Shown: positions 1 to 9,269, counted from the stretch's first letter. The stretch: 64,000 nucleotides of DNA from Yoonia vestfoldensis DSM 16212 (GCF_000382265.1 NZ_KB907983.1:81085-145084); one strand, 5' to 3'. Notes: a model not told the origin generated them from the sequence alone. Made by a program: numbers and translations.

Positions 1-25
1 CCGGGGCGGTTAACCCCGCACCAGT

Positions 26-101
26 GCCCCTATAGCTCAGCTGGTAGAGCAACTGATTTGTAATCAGTAGGTCCGCGGTTCGAGTCCGTGTGGGGGCACC
101 A
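26..101 (+). tRNA. tRNA-Thr (anticodon TGU)
   Basis: The sequence folds into a complete cloverleaf. The acceptor stem GCCCCTA pairs with TGGGGGC (one T-G pair), followed by discriminator A and an encoded CCA. The D-arm stem is GCTC/GAGC, the anticodon stem is ACTGA/TCAGT with loop TTTGTAA, and the T-arm carries the usual TTCGAGT loop. Loop position 34-36 reads TGT, which decodes ACA threonine codons. No integrase gene or att-like duplication is visible next to it, so it does not look like an integration site here. Confidence 0.97.
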
Positions 102-208
102 TTTTCCGAATGATCATCAAAGTCATCATGGGCGCGACACACCTGCGAATGTTGTGATCGGCTCGCTGTGCGCGGCCGGTCTGTCAGGTCGGCGCGTGAA
201 CGACGGGG

Positions 209-1348
209 TCAGGCGCCGACGAGCGGCACAGCGTTCTTTGCGTGGCGCTCTGACAGGTTGCGTCCTTGTCGTCCGGGGACAAGATGGCGTGCCGCGATCG
301 CCCGGTGACCGTCGTCTGCCAGTTCCGGAAACAACGCCATGATTTCCGCCCGCGCTGCGGGGCTGACAGCTTTCAGTGCCTCTGCTCCGGTAAACAGCGA
401 TTCGGTCAACGCGCCGTTGGAAATGACGATTTCATGCTGGTCGAACAGCAGGTGGACATAGGTCACAACCCCGGCGTCCGCCACCTGTTCTATGCCATCA
501 AGCCCGCGCAATTGTTTCGCGGCAACCAGCACCTCGGCCGCGTCGAACATGCGTTGCGCCACTTTCGACCGGACCAGAATACGATGTTGCGGCGAGACCA
601 GCAGATCTTCGGCAGGCTGGTTGTTTCCCAGTGCGCCGGCCTTGATCCGGATCGGGCAAAGAGCGGGGCAGTCCGCAACATCGATAGTGACCTGACCCGT
701 CCAGCGCAACGGTTTGGCCCCATGGTCCAGCGTCGTGACAAGCTCGCCGGGGCGCAATGTCTCGACCCGGCGCAGGTTGTCCGGCGTGACGATCAGCGTG
801 CCTGCGGTAAAGCAGGGCACAAAATTATTGACGGGCCGGTCCTGCAAAAAATTCACCGTCGTGGCGTTTTCGATGCTGTTGAGCCTGATCGACCGGATCG
901 GCCCGGCTTCTAGCCGCGCGATATCCGTTGCCGAGATCGAGGGTGCCAGGAACAGGTCGCCGCTTGTCGTCTGGATCAGGCGCGCGGCGATATTGGCCGG
1001 TGGGCGCCCGTCGGCATAGGTGATCGTCGCAAGGTAATAGACGGCGGTGTCGTGGGTATAGATCTCCGGCGTTCCGTCCCGGTTCAGATCGATCCGGTAG
1101 GTATCGTTGCGAAAGCTATTGTCGTTGTCCATCACCGCCTGACCGGCGTTCAATGTGCCGTTGGGCTGCACGATGGCCTGGGCCTGATAGACTTGGCGGT
1201 TGAGCGGGTCGGCGGCAGACCCGAATGTCCGCCCGACAAGCCCGTTGGCGTTTTCTGCCACGATGTTGCGGTTGTTACCGCTTCCTTCCGTCGGGTCGAG
1301 AAACAGACCGGGATTGCCCAGATAGATCACGTTCCAAGTCGTTGCCAT
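209..1348 (-). CDS. Hint-domain protein (Hint_2 type)
   Basis: A 379-residue protein with two parts. Residues 1 to about 175 are Asn/Asp-rich and contain an acidic stretch ([12 protein letters not shown]) like the calcium-binding segments of secreted Rhodobacterales proteins. From about residue 178 a Hint (hedgehog/intein) module begins with [11 protein letters not shown], whose Cys179 is the expected splice/autoproteolysis nucleophile. It continues with [11 protein letters not shown] (block B-like His) and ends with [12 protein letters not shown]. After the Hint core only a short tail ([18 protein letters not shown]) follows, with no intein-type C-terminal HN and no C-extein, so the module probably cleaves rather than splices. 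No classical signal peptide is seen; such proteins are often exported by type I secretion. The gene is divergent from the DUF427 gene. Function beyond self-processing is not predictable. Confidence 0.85.
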   Translation of the reverse strand: MATTWNVIYLGNPGLFLDPTEGSGNNRNIVAENANGLVGRTFGSAADPLNRQVYQAQAIVQPNGTLNAGQAVMDNDNSFRNDTYRIDLNRDGTPEIYTHDTAVYYLATITYADGRPPANIAARLIQTTSGDLFLAPSISATDIARLEAGPIRSIRLNSIENATTVNFLQDRPVNNFVPCFTAGTLIVTPDNLRRVETLRPGELVTTLDHGAKPLRWTGQVTIDVADCPALCPIRIKAGALGNNQPAEDLLVSPQHRILVRSKVAQRMFDAAEVLVAAKQLRGLDGIEQVADAGVVTYVHLLFDQHEIVISNGALTESLFTGAEALKAVSPAARAEIMALFPELADDGHRAIAARHLVPGRQGRNLSERHAKNAVPLVGA

Positions 1349-1545
1349 CGCGCCTTCTTTCTGTGTGCTGCATCACCCGCAGCCACGAAAGCACAGGCCA
1401 AAGAGTTGCACGCTGCGCTACAGCTTTTCGAGACGCGCGGGAATGTAGCGTATGCATCTGCTGGCGGTGACGTTGCGACAGACAAGCGGTGGCTTTCATC
1501 ATGCGGTGCGCTAGCTTTGACGGGTCTGACCAAGAGAAGAACCCG

Positions 1546-2019
1546 ATGCCCCCCCTCCCACGTGAGAACGTCCAGTCCTATCCGCGTCCGCCCGCACTTG
1601 AAGCCGTGCCGCAGCGGGTCCTGATCCGGTTGGGCGGTGTGATCGTGGCGCAGACGACGCGGGCCTTGCGGGTGCTCGAAACCCATCATGCGCCGACCTA
1701 TTATCTGCCCCCAGAAGATGTACAGGCGACCCTCCGCCCTGCTGCGGGCAGCAGTTTTTGCGAATGGAAAGGCGCTGCGCGGTATTTCGATGTCGTCGCA
1801 GGCGACACGACAGCCCTGCGTGCTGCTTGGGCCTATGCCACCCCTACCGCGCGGTTCCTGCCACTGGCAGGCTACATCGCCTTCTACGCGGCACAGATGG
1901 ACGAGGCTTGGGTCGGCGATCTGCGGGTGACGCCGCAGCCCGGCGATTTCTATGGCGGCTGGGTCACGCCCAATCTGGACGGGCAGATCAAGGGCGCACC
2001 CGGCACCCGTCACTGGTGA
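1546..2019 (+). CDS. DUF427 domain protein
   Basis: A 157-residue protein matching the DUF427 family, a small cytoplasmic beta-rich fold of unknown function. Visible family hallmarks are the block RVLIRLGGVIVAQTTRALRVLETHHAPTYYLP at about residues 25-57 and, later, FCEWKGAARYFDVV followed by AWAYATPTARFLPLAGYIAFY and the terminal GGWVTP. The start is the ATG at 1546 because a purine-rich GAGAAG lies just upstream; an earlier ATG at 1489 in the same frame would add a non-conserved leader. The 197-bp gap to the Hint gene is a divergent promoter region in which I see no clear motif. Confidence 0.85.
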   Translation: MPPLPRENVQSYPRPPALEAVPQRVLIRLGGVIVAQTTRALRVLETHHAPTYYLPPEDVQATLRPAAGSSFCEWKGAARYFDVVAGDTTALRAAWAYATPTARFLPLAGYIAFYAAQMDEAWVGDLRVTPQPGDFYGGWVTPNLDGQIKGAPGTRHW

Positions 2020-2022
2020 CGC

Positions 2023-3627
2023 TTAGGCGTCGCCCCGCAGCGCGGCCACATGCGCCCAGACGGCCGAGATCACGACAGAGCCTTCGCCGACAGACGAGGC
2101 GACACGTTTGACCGACCCCGCGCGCACGTCGCCAACTTCAAAAATGCCCGGACAGGACGCCGCATGGTCGCCATCGGTGATGACAAAGCCCTTGGCGTCC
2201 AGATCGACAAGTCCCGCCAACCAGCCCGTATTGGGTGCCGCACCGACCATGATGAACAGGCCAGCGGCGGGCAGGTGCCTTTCGCCCGACGGATCGCGGA
2301 GTGTCACGCCGTCCAGCCGGGTGTCACCGTGCAGGGCGGTGACCTGCGCGTTGAAATGCAGCGTGATCGCGGGGTTCTTGCGGATCCGTTCGATCAGGTA
2401 ATCCGACATCGACGCGGCCAGCGAAGGGCCGCGCACCACCAGATGTACCTCTGCCGCGCGGCGGCTGAGGTACATCGCAGCCTGGCCCGCTGAATTGCCG
2501 CCTCCGACGATCACGGCGGACCGGCCCTGAACATGCCGCGCCTCAAGCTCGGTCGCGGCATAGGACACGCCCGCGCCTTCGAGGTCTTCAAGCCGCTCGA
2601 GCGGCAGGCGCCGGTATTGCACGCCGGTAGCGACGACGATGGACAGCGCGTTGACCTTGACGCCGTCATCAAGCGTGACGCTGAACCCGCGCGCGGCAGG
2701 GGCCACACCCGTCACGCGGCGCGGCACGGCAAAGCGGGTGCCGAATTTCAGCGCCTGAATTTCACCACGCGCACACAGGTCTGCCCCTGAAATGCCGGTG
2801 GGAAAGCCCATGTAATTCTCGATCCGCGACGATGTCGCTGCCTGTCCACCGACGGCGAGTTCATCGACCACCAGCGCGCACAACCCTTCGGCACCGGCAT
2901 AGACGGCTGCGGCCAGCCCCGCGGGCCCCGCGCCGACGATCACGACGTCGAAGGCGGCATCCGCCTCGACCGCGAGGTCCAGCCCCATGTGCCGCGCCAG
3001 CATCCGCGGTGTCGGATCGGTCAGCACTGTGCGTTCGCCCAGCACCACACCCGGCCCGTCGGACGGAATACCGCACCGCGTGGCGAGCGCCAGCGCCTCG
3101 GGGCTGCCGATGGCAAGGGCCCGGAAAGGAATACGATTCTGCGCGGCGAAGGCCTCGATCCGGCCCACGGCGCGGTCATCCTCAGCGCCGATCAGGGTCA
3201 GCCCGGCCTGCCCGCTTTCGATCAGGCGTCGGCGGCGGGCGGCCAGAACCGTGATGATGATATCGCTCATCTCGGGGATGTCGGCCATCGCCTGCAACAT
3301 CGCGGCGCGCGGCACCCGAATGGCGGTCAACGCGGTCTGGGCGCGGTTCGTCAGTTGCGCAGTCCCGCCGCTGAGAAAGCTCATCTCGCCGGTGAATTGC
3401 GTCGGACCCAGCGTTGCATTGCCATAGCGCGTCCCGCTGACCTCGTCCTAGGCGGCGGCTTCCCCTTCGAGGATATAGAAGATCGCCTCGTTCGTGGCGC
3501 CGAAAGTGACCATGGTTTCGCCTGCCGCGAAATGCACGATCTCACCGATGCCGCGCAGATGCGCAACATGGGCATCCGACAGCGGGGTGCGCACATAGGT
3601 CAGCAGGTCGACGGCAGCGCTTTCCAT
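2023..3627 (-). pseudogene. cNMP-binding / thioredoxin-reductase-like flavoprotein, interrupted by TAG
   Basis: Read from an ATG at 3627 (AAAGGA ribosome site upstream) the frame encodes a 534-codon protein with a cyclic-nucleotide-binding beta-roll (residues 1-130) fused to a pyridine nucleotide-disulfide oxidoreductase. An in-frame TAG at 3450-3448 (codon 60) interrupts it in the middle of the beta-roll: FYILEGEAAA, stop, DEVSGTRYGNATLGPTQF. Both sides match the cNMP fold (YILEGE before, LGPTQFTGE after), so the break is a nonsense change and not a gene boundary. The rest is intact from an internal ATG at 3384 (453 residues): FAD motif VVIVGAGPAGLAAAVYAG, GGQAATSSRIENYMGFP, NADPH motif AVIVGGGNSAGQAAMYLSR, and C-terminal GDVRAGSVKRVA. 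The canonical CxxC of thioredoxin reductase is replaced by YAATELEA, as in the non-disulfide relatives of this family. A truncated flavoprotein might still be made from 3384, but no good ribosome site is seen there. Confidence 0.8.
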
Positions 3628-3719
3628 GGGCCCGGTCCTTTGCGGCGAATGCTTTCGTGTGCGCTAGCATATGCCGCGTGACCGATTTGGCAATCCTGCA
3701 AGGGACGGGGTGGCCAGCC

Positions 3720-4856
3720 TCAGAGCACCATCCGCAACAGCGCCTGCGACGGCTCTGCGGTTACCGGCAGCCCCTGCGCGCGCTGGAAGGCCTCGATCGC
3801 GCGGGTGGTGTTTGCACCGATCACGCCGTCTGCGCCTTGCGTGTCGAAGCCGCGCCGCGTCAAACCGTTCTGCAATGCGATGCGGTCCGGTTTGGTCAGA
3901 CCGAAACGGTCGGGCGGAAAAGGCATCCGCAACGGCCCGTCGCCTGCGATCCGGTCGGCCAGATGGCCCACCCCGATCGCATAGGCATCGGAATTGTTGT
4001 AGCGTTTGATCGCGCGGAAATTGCCCGTCGTGCTAAAGCGCGGCCCGCCCGGTTGCGGTTCCAGCGCGCCATTCGGGTCCTCGCGCCCCCAGCTTGTGCC
4101 GGTCTGCCAGCCGCTGCGGGCCAGATAGTTGGCGGCACTGGCCAGCGCGTCGGACGGATCATCCGCCCAGATATCGCGCCGCCCGTCGCCGGTGAAATCC
4201 ACCGCGAATTGCGCGAATGTCGTGGGGATGAACTGCGTATGCCCCATAGCACCTGCCCATGATCCGGTCATGCGCGCGGGGCTGATGTCGCCCGCCTGCA
4301 GGATGCGCAGGGCCGCCAGTGTCTGGGCCTCGAAGAACGCGCCGCGACGGCCTTCGTAAGCAAGTGTCGATGTGGCCGCGATCACCGGAATGTCGCCTTG
4401 GCGTTCGCCGTAAAAGCTTTCCAGCCCCCAGATCGCGGTCACGATATAGCGGTTCACGCCATAGCGCGCCTCGATTGCGTTCAGCACGGGCGCATGGCGG
4501 GCATAGGCGGCGCGGCCTTTGGTGATCCGTTCGTCAGAGGCGGCGATGGCCAGATAATCCTCCAGGCTGCGGCGGAATTCGGTCTGGTTGCGGTCGCGCG
4601 TGACGACACCGGGCAGAAAGCCCGCGTTGCGGAAGGCCGCGTCAAAGGTCGCGGGTGACACGCCCTGTGCCGTGGCCCGCCCGCGAAAACCGGCCACCCA
4701 GGCGTCATAGGCCGCATCGCGCTGCGGCAGCAGATCGGGTGGCGTCGTATTGGCGGCGGGCCGGGCCATTGTCACCGTCGTGCGCGGCGTGCTGGCGCAT
4801 CCGGCCAACAGGCTTGCGCCGAGGCCCGCGATGATGAAACGTCTGTTTGTGGTCAT
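3720..4856 (-). CDS. Lytic murein transglycosylase (MltB type) with peptidoglycan-binding domain
   Basis: A 378-residue lipoprotein that cleaves peptidoglycan glycan strands to 1,6-anhydro-muropeptides in the periplasm. The N-terminus has Arg residues, a hydrophobic stretch and the lipobox LLAGC (Cys20). The catalytic SLT_2 domain spans about residues 45-305; Glu146 in AIWGLESFYG is the expected catalytic acid, and GAMGHTQFIPTTF plus the calcium-loop-like DFTGDGRRDIW are typical of MltB. A PG_binding_1 domain (ALQNGLTRRGFDTQG...IEAFQRAQGLP) occupies roughly residues 320-378. The length is normal for alphaproteobacterial members. The gene stands alone, divergent from the EEP-family gene. Confidence 0.93.
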   Translation of the reverse strand: MTTNRRFIIAGLGASLLAGCASTPRTTVTMARPAANTTPPDLLPQRDAAYDAWVAGFRGRATAQGVSPATFDAAFRNAGFLPGVVTRDRNQTEFRRSLEDYLAIAASDERITKGRAAYARHAPVLNAIEARYGVNRYIVTAIWGLESFYGERQGDIPVIAATSTLAYEGRRGAFFEAQTLAALRILQAGDISPARMTGSWAGAMGHTQFIPTTFAQFAVDFTGDGRRDIWADDPSDALASAANYLARSGWQTGTSWGREDPNGALEPQPGGPRFSTTGNFRAIKRYNNSDAYAIGVGHLADRIAGDGPLRMPFPPDRFGLTKPDRIALQNGLTRRGFDTQGADGVIGANTTRAIEAFQRAQGLPVTAEPSQALLRMVL

Positions 4857-5024
4857 GTGCTGCTCTCGTTCTGTTCTGTTTTCTGCGACCTTACCGGCTT
4901 ATGGCACAGGTACAATCCTGCCTTGGCGGGGCAGGCGGCGCCTTGCCGCAATTTACACAAAGTTTTGCATTCAGGTCTGCCCAAGGCTCTGGCATGTGAC
5001 AGCACAAAGAGGAGGGCCGACAGG

Positions 5025-5756
5025 GTGCCAGTGATTATCTGTGCCACATGGAATATTCACCGCGCAAAGGGGCGCGACGGCCGCGTCGATCCCGGCAGGG
5101 TGGCCGAAGCGATCACGCGCGACCTCAGCCCGCTTGGCCGGCAGCAGGTGCTCGCCTTGCAAGAGGCCGATGGCGAATGCCCGCCGCATGCAGGTATCCT
5201 TGATCTTGAGCGGATCGAGGCAGAGACAGGCCTGCGCCATGTCCACCGTGACGCCCATATGCGCTGGGGGCCGCAGAGCCACGGTTTTCTGGGGTCGATC
5301 CTGTTTCTGGACCCAGCAATCACCGTCACGGCGCTGGATGTCATCGACCTGCCCGGCCATTGCCACCGGGGCGCCGTTGTCGTCGAAACACTGCAAGGCG
5401 GGGTCGCCTGCCGGATCATGACGATGCATCTGTCACTGTCGCAGCCGTTGCGGATCGTGCAGATGCGCATCATCGGGCAGTACCTGCGCCGCCGCCCCGC
5501 GATGCAGACCCTGCTCTTGGGCGATTTGAACGAATGGCGGCCGTGGTCAGGGCTTGCATTCTCGCGGCGCCTGCTCGGGCGGCAGTTCGCAGGCGGGGTC
5601 AGGCGGACTTTTCCGGCGCATCGCCCCCTTTTGCCGCTTGACCGGATATTGTCGGACAGGGCAGGGGCGGTGCAGGATCTGCAGGTGGTGGACACGCCTG
5701 CGATCCGCGCGGCGTCCGATCATCTGCCGCTGACGGCGCGGGTGGCGCTGGCGTAA
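5025..5756 (+). CDS. Endonuclease/exonuclease/phosphatase (EEP) family protein
   Basis: A 243-residue metal-dependent phosphoesterase of the EEP superfamily (relatives of exonuclease III, DNase I and inositol phosphatases). Its motifs are in order: CATWNIHRAKG with the metal-site Asn, LALQEADGE with the catalytic Glu, SHGFLGSILF, LLLGDLNEW (GDxN) and the terminal SDHLPLTARV (SDHxP). The GTG at 5025 is chosen as start because GAGGAGGG lies 9 nt upstream and the conserved domain begins directly after; the in-frame ATG at 4857 would add 56 residues without homology. No signal peptide is visible from this start. The substrate cannot be deduced; DNA, RNA, phospholipid or sugar phosphate are all possible. 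Confidence 0.85.
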   Translation: MPVIICATWNIHRAKGRDGRVDPGRVAEAITRDLSPLGRQQVLALQEADGECPPHAGILDLERIEAETGLRHVHRDAHMRWGPQSHGFLGSILFLDPAITVTALDVIDLPGHCHRGAVVVETLQGGVACRIMTMHLSLSQPLRIVQMRIIGQYLRRRPAMQTLLLGDLNEWRPWSGLAFSRRLLGRQFAGGVRRTFPAHRPLLPLDRILSDRAGAVQDLQVVDTPAIRAASDHLPLTARVALA

Positions 5757-5820
5757 AAGGGGCGCTGCCCCTTGCCCCGGACAGGTCCGGGACAAGCTGA
5801 GTATTTGCGGAAAAAAGAAG
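5754..5820. repeat. Intergenic GC-hairpin repeat, copy A
   Basis: Between the EEP gene and the convergent cytochrome b561 gene lies GGGGCGCTGCCCC followed by the inverted repeat CCCGGACAGGTCCGGG and an A/G-rich tail with GTATTT. The same order (GC palindrome, CCGGA..TCCGG hairpin, then GRTATTT and a purine-rich tail) recurs near 19040 and 50750. It probably acts as a bidirectional transcription terminator and looks like a dispersed family of intergenic elements. Confidence 0.6.
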
Positions 5821-5823
5821 TCG

Positions 5824-6363
5824 TTAGGTGCGCCAGAACGGCCAGATGCGCCCGAAGACGCCGTCGCGCAGCACCAGCGCGTGATGCAGCGCCGCGCCGA
5901 TATGCAGCGCCATCACCGCCAGCAGGACGTAGCGGCCGTAAAAATGCATCGATTTGGCAATTTCCGCGATGGCCTCGTTGCGCGGCAACAGCGGGTGCAG
6001 CCCCACGGCACCGAGCGCTTCGATCGGGAAACCGCCCATCGAGACGCGCACATAGCCGGTGATCGTCATGAAAAAGACCATGACGTACAAAAGGATATGG
6101 GTCATCCCCGCCGCGTTTTTCTGCCATGCCGGCATGTGGGCGGGCAAAGGTGCGGGCGGATTGACCGCGCGGTAGATCAACCGCACCACCATCAGCAAAA
6201 GGATCAGCACCCCAAGGTTCTTGTGCAGAATGAATAACGCGTTCTGTGTGCTGCGGTCCAGCCCGTCGGACACCATGATCCCGCCTACGGGCAGCATCAC
6301 AATGATCGCGATGGCCAGACTCCAGTGCAGAACCCGTGCGGGGATGCGATAGCCGTTTTGCAT
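5824..6363 (-). CDS. Cytochrome b561
   Basis: A 179-residue, four-helix di-haem b-type cytochrome of the cytoplasmic membrane, family cytochrome b561 (bacterial), which passes electrons from quinol. Candidate haem-ligand histidines sit in RVLHWSLAIAI (helix 1), LFILHKNLGVL (helix 2), GMTHILLYVMVFF (helix 3) and the C-terminal MALHIGAALHHAL (helix 4). The ATG at 6363 is preceded by AAGGAG at ideal distance; the in-frame ATG 16 codons earlier has no such site. It converges on the EEP gene across repeat copy A and is divergent from the phosphatidyltransferase gene. Confidence 0.92.
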   Translation of the reverse strand: MQNGYRIPARVLHWSLAIAIIVMLPVGGIMVSDGLDRSTQNALFILHKNLGVLILLLMVVRLIYRAVNPPAPLPAHMPAWQKNAAGMTHILLYVMVFFMTITGYVRVSMGGFPIEALGAVGLHPLLPRNEAIAEIAKSMHFYGRYVLLAVMALHIGAALHHALVLRDGVFGRIWPFWRT

Positions 6364-6451
6364 GCAGAACTCCTTTTGTGTCAGCAAAGGATGGTCGCGC
6401 GTTTGTGTCAACCCGGCACATGATCGCCGTTGACTTGCCCCGGACGATGCT

Positions 6452-7243
6452 ATGTCTGGTCATATGGTTGTTACACTTGCCCAAAACGCCGAAAAGGCAC
6501 ATCGAGGCCGCAAGGCACATGATCCGTTGCTGGCGCGTTTCTGCCTGCTGGCATTGGTGAACCTGTGGCTGCTTGCGATGCTGGTGTTCGGGCTTTTTGG
6601 CGCGGATCGCCCGGCATTCTGGACGGGCGGCGCGCTGGCGTTCGGGCTGTATCTGGGGCTGAACGGGGTCCTGCTGCGCGGCCTGATCCGCCATTATCCG
6701 CATGAACGTCTTGGGCTGTGCAACGTTGTGACACATTTCCGGGCAACGCTGACCGCCGGGCTGGCTGCGGTGTTGCCCACCGCGCAGGCCCTGACCACCG
6801 ATCCTGTCTTGGCATGGAGCGTTGTGGCCATCGCCACGATCGCGCTGGCCTGTGACGGGATCGACGGCTGGGCCGCGCGCCGGTCGGGGCTTGCCAGCAG
6901 CCTTGGAGCCCGGTTCGACATGGAAGTCGATTCACTGCTTGCGCTGATCCTGGCCCTGATTGTCTGGCAGACCGGCAAGGTCGGGGATTGGGTGCTGTTC
7001 TTGGGGCTGATGCGCTATCTTTTCGTCGCGGCGATGTGGCTGATGCCATGGCTGAACCGCCCAACGCCGCAGCGTTTCAGCGGCAAGCTGGTGTGCGTCA
7101 TCCAGATCGCTGCGCTGATCGCGCTGCTTGCCCCTGTGGTCACCGGGCTTTGGGCTGTCGGATTGGCTGGCACCGCCCTCGCGCTGGTGATCTGGTCCTT
7201 TGGCGTGGATATCCGCTTTCTCTGGCAGACGCGGGCCGCATGA
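6452..7243 (+). CDS. CDP-alcohol phosphatidyltransferase family protein
   Basis: A 263-residue polytopic membrane protein with the complete CDP-alcohol phosphatidyltransferase motif DGIDGWAARRSGLASSLG continuing into ARFDMEVDS (DGxxAR-x8-GxxxDxxxD) at about residues 131-157. Such enzymes transfer a phosphatidyl or related group from a CDP-activated donor to an alcohol (glycerol phosphate, inositol, serine, choline). About six or seven hydrophobic helices surround the motif. The acceptor cannot be told from sequence. It overlaps the downstream sulfatase-like gene by 4 nt (ATGA), so the two are translationally coupled and probably act on one envelope lipid or lipid-linked polymer. An alternative start is the ATG at 6464. 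Confidence 0.9.
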   Translation: MSGHMVVTLAQNAEKAHRGRKAHDPLLARFCLLALVNLWLLAMLVFGLFGADRPAFWTGGALAFGLYLGLNGVLLRGLIRHYPHERLGLCNVVTHFRATLTAGLAAVLPTAQALTTDPVLAWSVVAIATIALACDGIDGWAARRSGLASSLGARFDMEVDSLLALILALIVWQTGKVGDWVLFLGLMRYLFVAAMWLMPWLNRPTPQRFSGKLVCVIQIAALIALLAPVVTGLWAVGLAGTALALVIWSFGVDIRFLWQTRAA

Positions 7244-8874
7244 CCCTTGCGCTGCGCCGCATCGCCGGATTGGCGGCCGCCGCTGCCTTGCTGCATCTGG
7301 TGCTGATCCAGCCGAACCATCCCAATGCGATGACATGGGGCGCGCTTTGGCTTTTTCCGTTGGAACTGCCTGTGATCCTTTTGGCGCTGCTGGCCTTGCC
7401 GGGCCGGGCGCTGGTGTTTCGCGCCCTGCTGATCGCGGTGCTGAGCCTTGTCGTCATCCTCAAGCTGGCGGATTACGCGAATTTCATGGCCTACAACCGC
7501 GTGTTCAATCCGGCCACCGACATGGGGCTGATCCGCGCGGCCTATGAACTTGGGACAGGCGCGCTTGGTCCTGTTCTGGGCAATCTGGCGGCGGTCGCGG
7601 CGGGGGTGGTCCCGTTCGTTCTGGCAGGCACGCTCTGGTGGGCGACGGGGCGCTGGGTGCGGTTGCAACCGCCACCGCGCTGGGCGCTGCTGTGGCGGGG
7701 CGGCTTTGGCGCGCTGGCGGTAGTCGCCGCCGCCGTGATGGTGGGCCAGATCGGGGCGGCCAAAGGGCAATGGTCGCTGCCCGTCAAGCCGCTGGGGGCC
7801 GCGTTTTCCGCGCGGCTGGCTTATGACCGTGTGGACCTTTACCGCGCGACGCAGGCCGAGCTTGTGGCCTTTGTCGCAGCCGCGGAAAACGATCCTTTCG
7901 CCGCGGCAAGCCCGCTGTTCGACCGGCTGGCTGGCCGAGACGTCGTGTTCATTTTCATCGAAAGCTATGGGCGCGCGAGTTTCGACAACCCGCTTTACAT
8001 CCCGACCCACAGCGCAACCCTGCGCGCCGCGGAAACAGAGCTGGCACAGATCGACGGCATCGCCATGCGCTCGGGCTGGATGACCGCGCCGATGACCGGC
8101 GGGCAAAGCTGGCTTGCGCATACCTCCGTCGCCTCTGGCCTCTGGATCAGTAACCAGATCCGGTATCGTGCGCTGCTGGCCAGTCCGCGCAAGACGCTGT
8201 TCCAGCTGGCGACCGAGGCGGGCTATCACACCGCGACCGTGGTGCCTGCGATCACCCGCGACTGGCCCGAAGGGCCGCGCATCGGGTTCGAGACGATTTT
8301 GGCAAAGGATGATCTGGGCTATCAGGGCCTGCCCTTCAACTGGGTGACGATGCCCGACCAGTTCACGCTGACAGCCTATGACCGGCTGCTGGCGCAAGCG
8401 CCGCGCGACGGGCGGCCGCTTTTTGCGGAAATCTCGCTTATTTCGTCACATGCGCCTTGGGTGCCGGTGCCCGAGTTGATCGACTGGGACGATGTCGGCG
8501 ACGGCACCGTGTTCAACGAGATCGCGCAGTCGGACGATCCCCCCAACGTGGTCTGGCGCGACCATGACCGCGTGCGCGACCAGTATCGCAAGGCCGTCGA
8601 TTACGCACTACAAACCAGCCTGTCCTATGTCGCGCGGCAGGGCGAGGATATGCCGCTGTTCATCATTCTGGGCGATCATCAGGCGGCGGGTTTTGTAGCG
8701 CAAGGCCCCAGTTTCGACGTGCCGGTCCATTTGATCGGCCCGTCAGAGGTCGTCGCTATGATCGACCAATGGGGCTGGACGCCGGGCCTGTTGCCCGACG
8801 AGACGCTGTCCGCGTGGTCGATGGACCTGTTTCGCGACAGGTTTTTGCGGGCCTATTCGACGGGGGTGCCGTAG
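7240..8874 (+). CDS. Membrane sulfatase-like hydrolase/transferase (LtaS/EptA superfamily)
   Basis: A 544-residue protein with about five N-terminal transmembrane helices (residues 5-170) and a periplasmic alkaline-phosphatase-superfamily domain. The domain begins with DVVFIFIESYGRASF, where the acidic residue and the following ESYG form the first metal site. GGQSWLAHTSVASG probably holds the Ser/Thr nucleophile, and FAEISLISSHAPW and FIILGDHQAAG provide further metal-binding His/Asp residues. This architecture is that of phosphoglycerol or phosphoethanolamine transferases that move a head group from a phospholipid onto a glycan or lipid. The start ATG at 7240 overlaps the stop of the CDP-alcohol phosphatidyltransferase gene, placing both in one operon. 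It ends with TAG. Exact donor and acceptor are unknown. Confidence 0.82.
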   Translation: MTLALRRIAGLAAAAALLHLVLIQPNHPNAMTWGALWLFPLELPVILLALLALPGRALVFRALLIAVLSLVVILKLADYANFMAYNRVFNPATDMGLIRAAYELGTGALGPVLGNLAAVAAGVVPFVLAGTLWWATGRWVRLQPPPRWALLWRGGFGALAVVAAAVMVGQIGAAKGQWSLPVKPLGAAFSARLAYDRVDLYRATQAELVAFVAAAENDPFAAASPLFDRLAGRDVVFIFIESYGRASFDNPLYIPTHSATLRAAETELAQIDGIAMRSGWMTAPMTGGQSWLAHTSVASGLWISNQIRYRALLASPRKTLFQLATEAGYHTATVVPAITRDWPEGPRIGFETILAKDDLGYQGLPFNWVTMPDQFTLTAYDRLLAQAPRDGRPLFAEISLISSHAPWVPVPELIDWDDVGDGTVFNEIAQSDDPPNVVWRDHDRVRDQYRKAVDYALQTSLSYVARQGEDMPLFIILGDHQAAGFVAQGPSFDVPVHLIGPSEVVAMIDQWGWTPGLLPDETLSAWSMDLFRDRFLRAYSTGVP

Positions 8875-8996
8875 GGGGGCTATGCGGACTAAGCTCACGT
8901 CTGAGTAGACGGTTGGAAGGTCTGCACCCCCCCTTTCCGCCACTCCAACATAGATGTACGAAGTTACCGACACACCCTAGAGCCACCAGAGTAAAA

Positions 8997-9269
8997 ATGT
9001 ATTCAACCTCCGAAGCTAAGCGACTACTTTGGTTTCACTTATTAAACCTCACGATATCAATACCGGTCGCGCTTGTACTGCCGTTGAACATATCTGGCTT
9101 CAACGTAGCCTATCTATTTTTTCCTTTGAAAGTAATCGCGCTTCTTTACTTCAACGAGTTTCCAGCGAAGAAAGACCCATTCAGCGTTGCATTCTTTACC
9201 ATCGCTTGTATTGAGATCGCTTTAATGTTTCTGACAGGTTCCTTCTCCATCTTTACCTTCTTGACCTGA
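8997..9269 (+). CDS. Small membrane protein, unrecognised
   Basis: A 90-residue protein beginning MYSTSEAKRLLWFHLLN with three hydrophobic segments (about residues 13-30, 35-50 and 63-88). I do not recognise a family. The DNA is clearly AT-richer than its surroundings and uses A/T-ending codons (TTA, ATA, AAA), which points to recent acquisition. Upstream there is only a weak ribosome site (an A-rich AGTAAAA). It sits downstream of the sulfatase-like gene but outside its overlap chain. Confidence 0.5.
   Translation: MYSTSEAKRLLWFHLLNLTISIPVALVLPLNISGFNVAYLFFPLKVIALLYFNEFPAKKDPFSVAFFTIACIEIALMFLTGSFSIFTFLT

Noticed and set aside
26..210. tRNA-Thr as attachment site of an integrated element
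   Set aside because: No integrase gene and no repeat of the tRNA 3' end is seen in the window.
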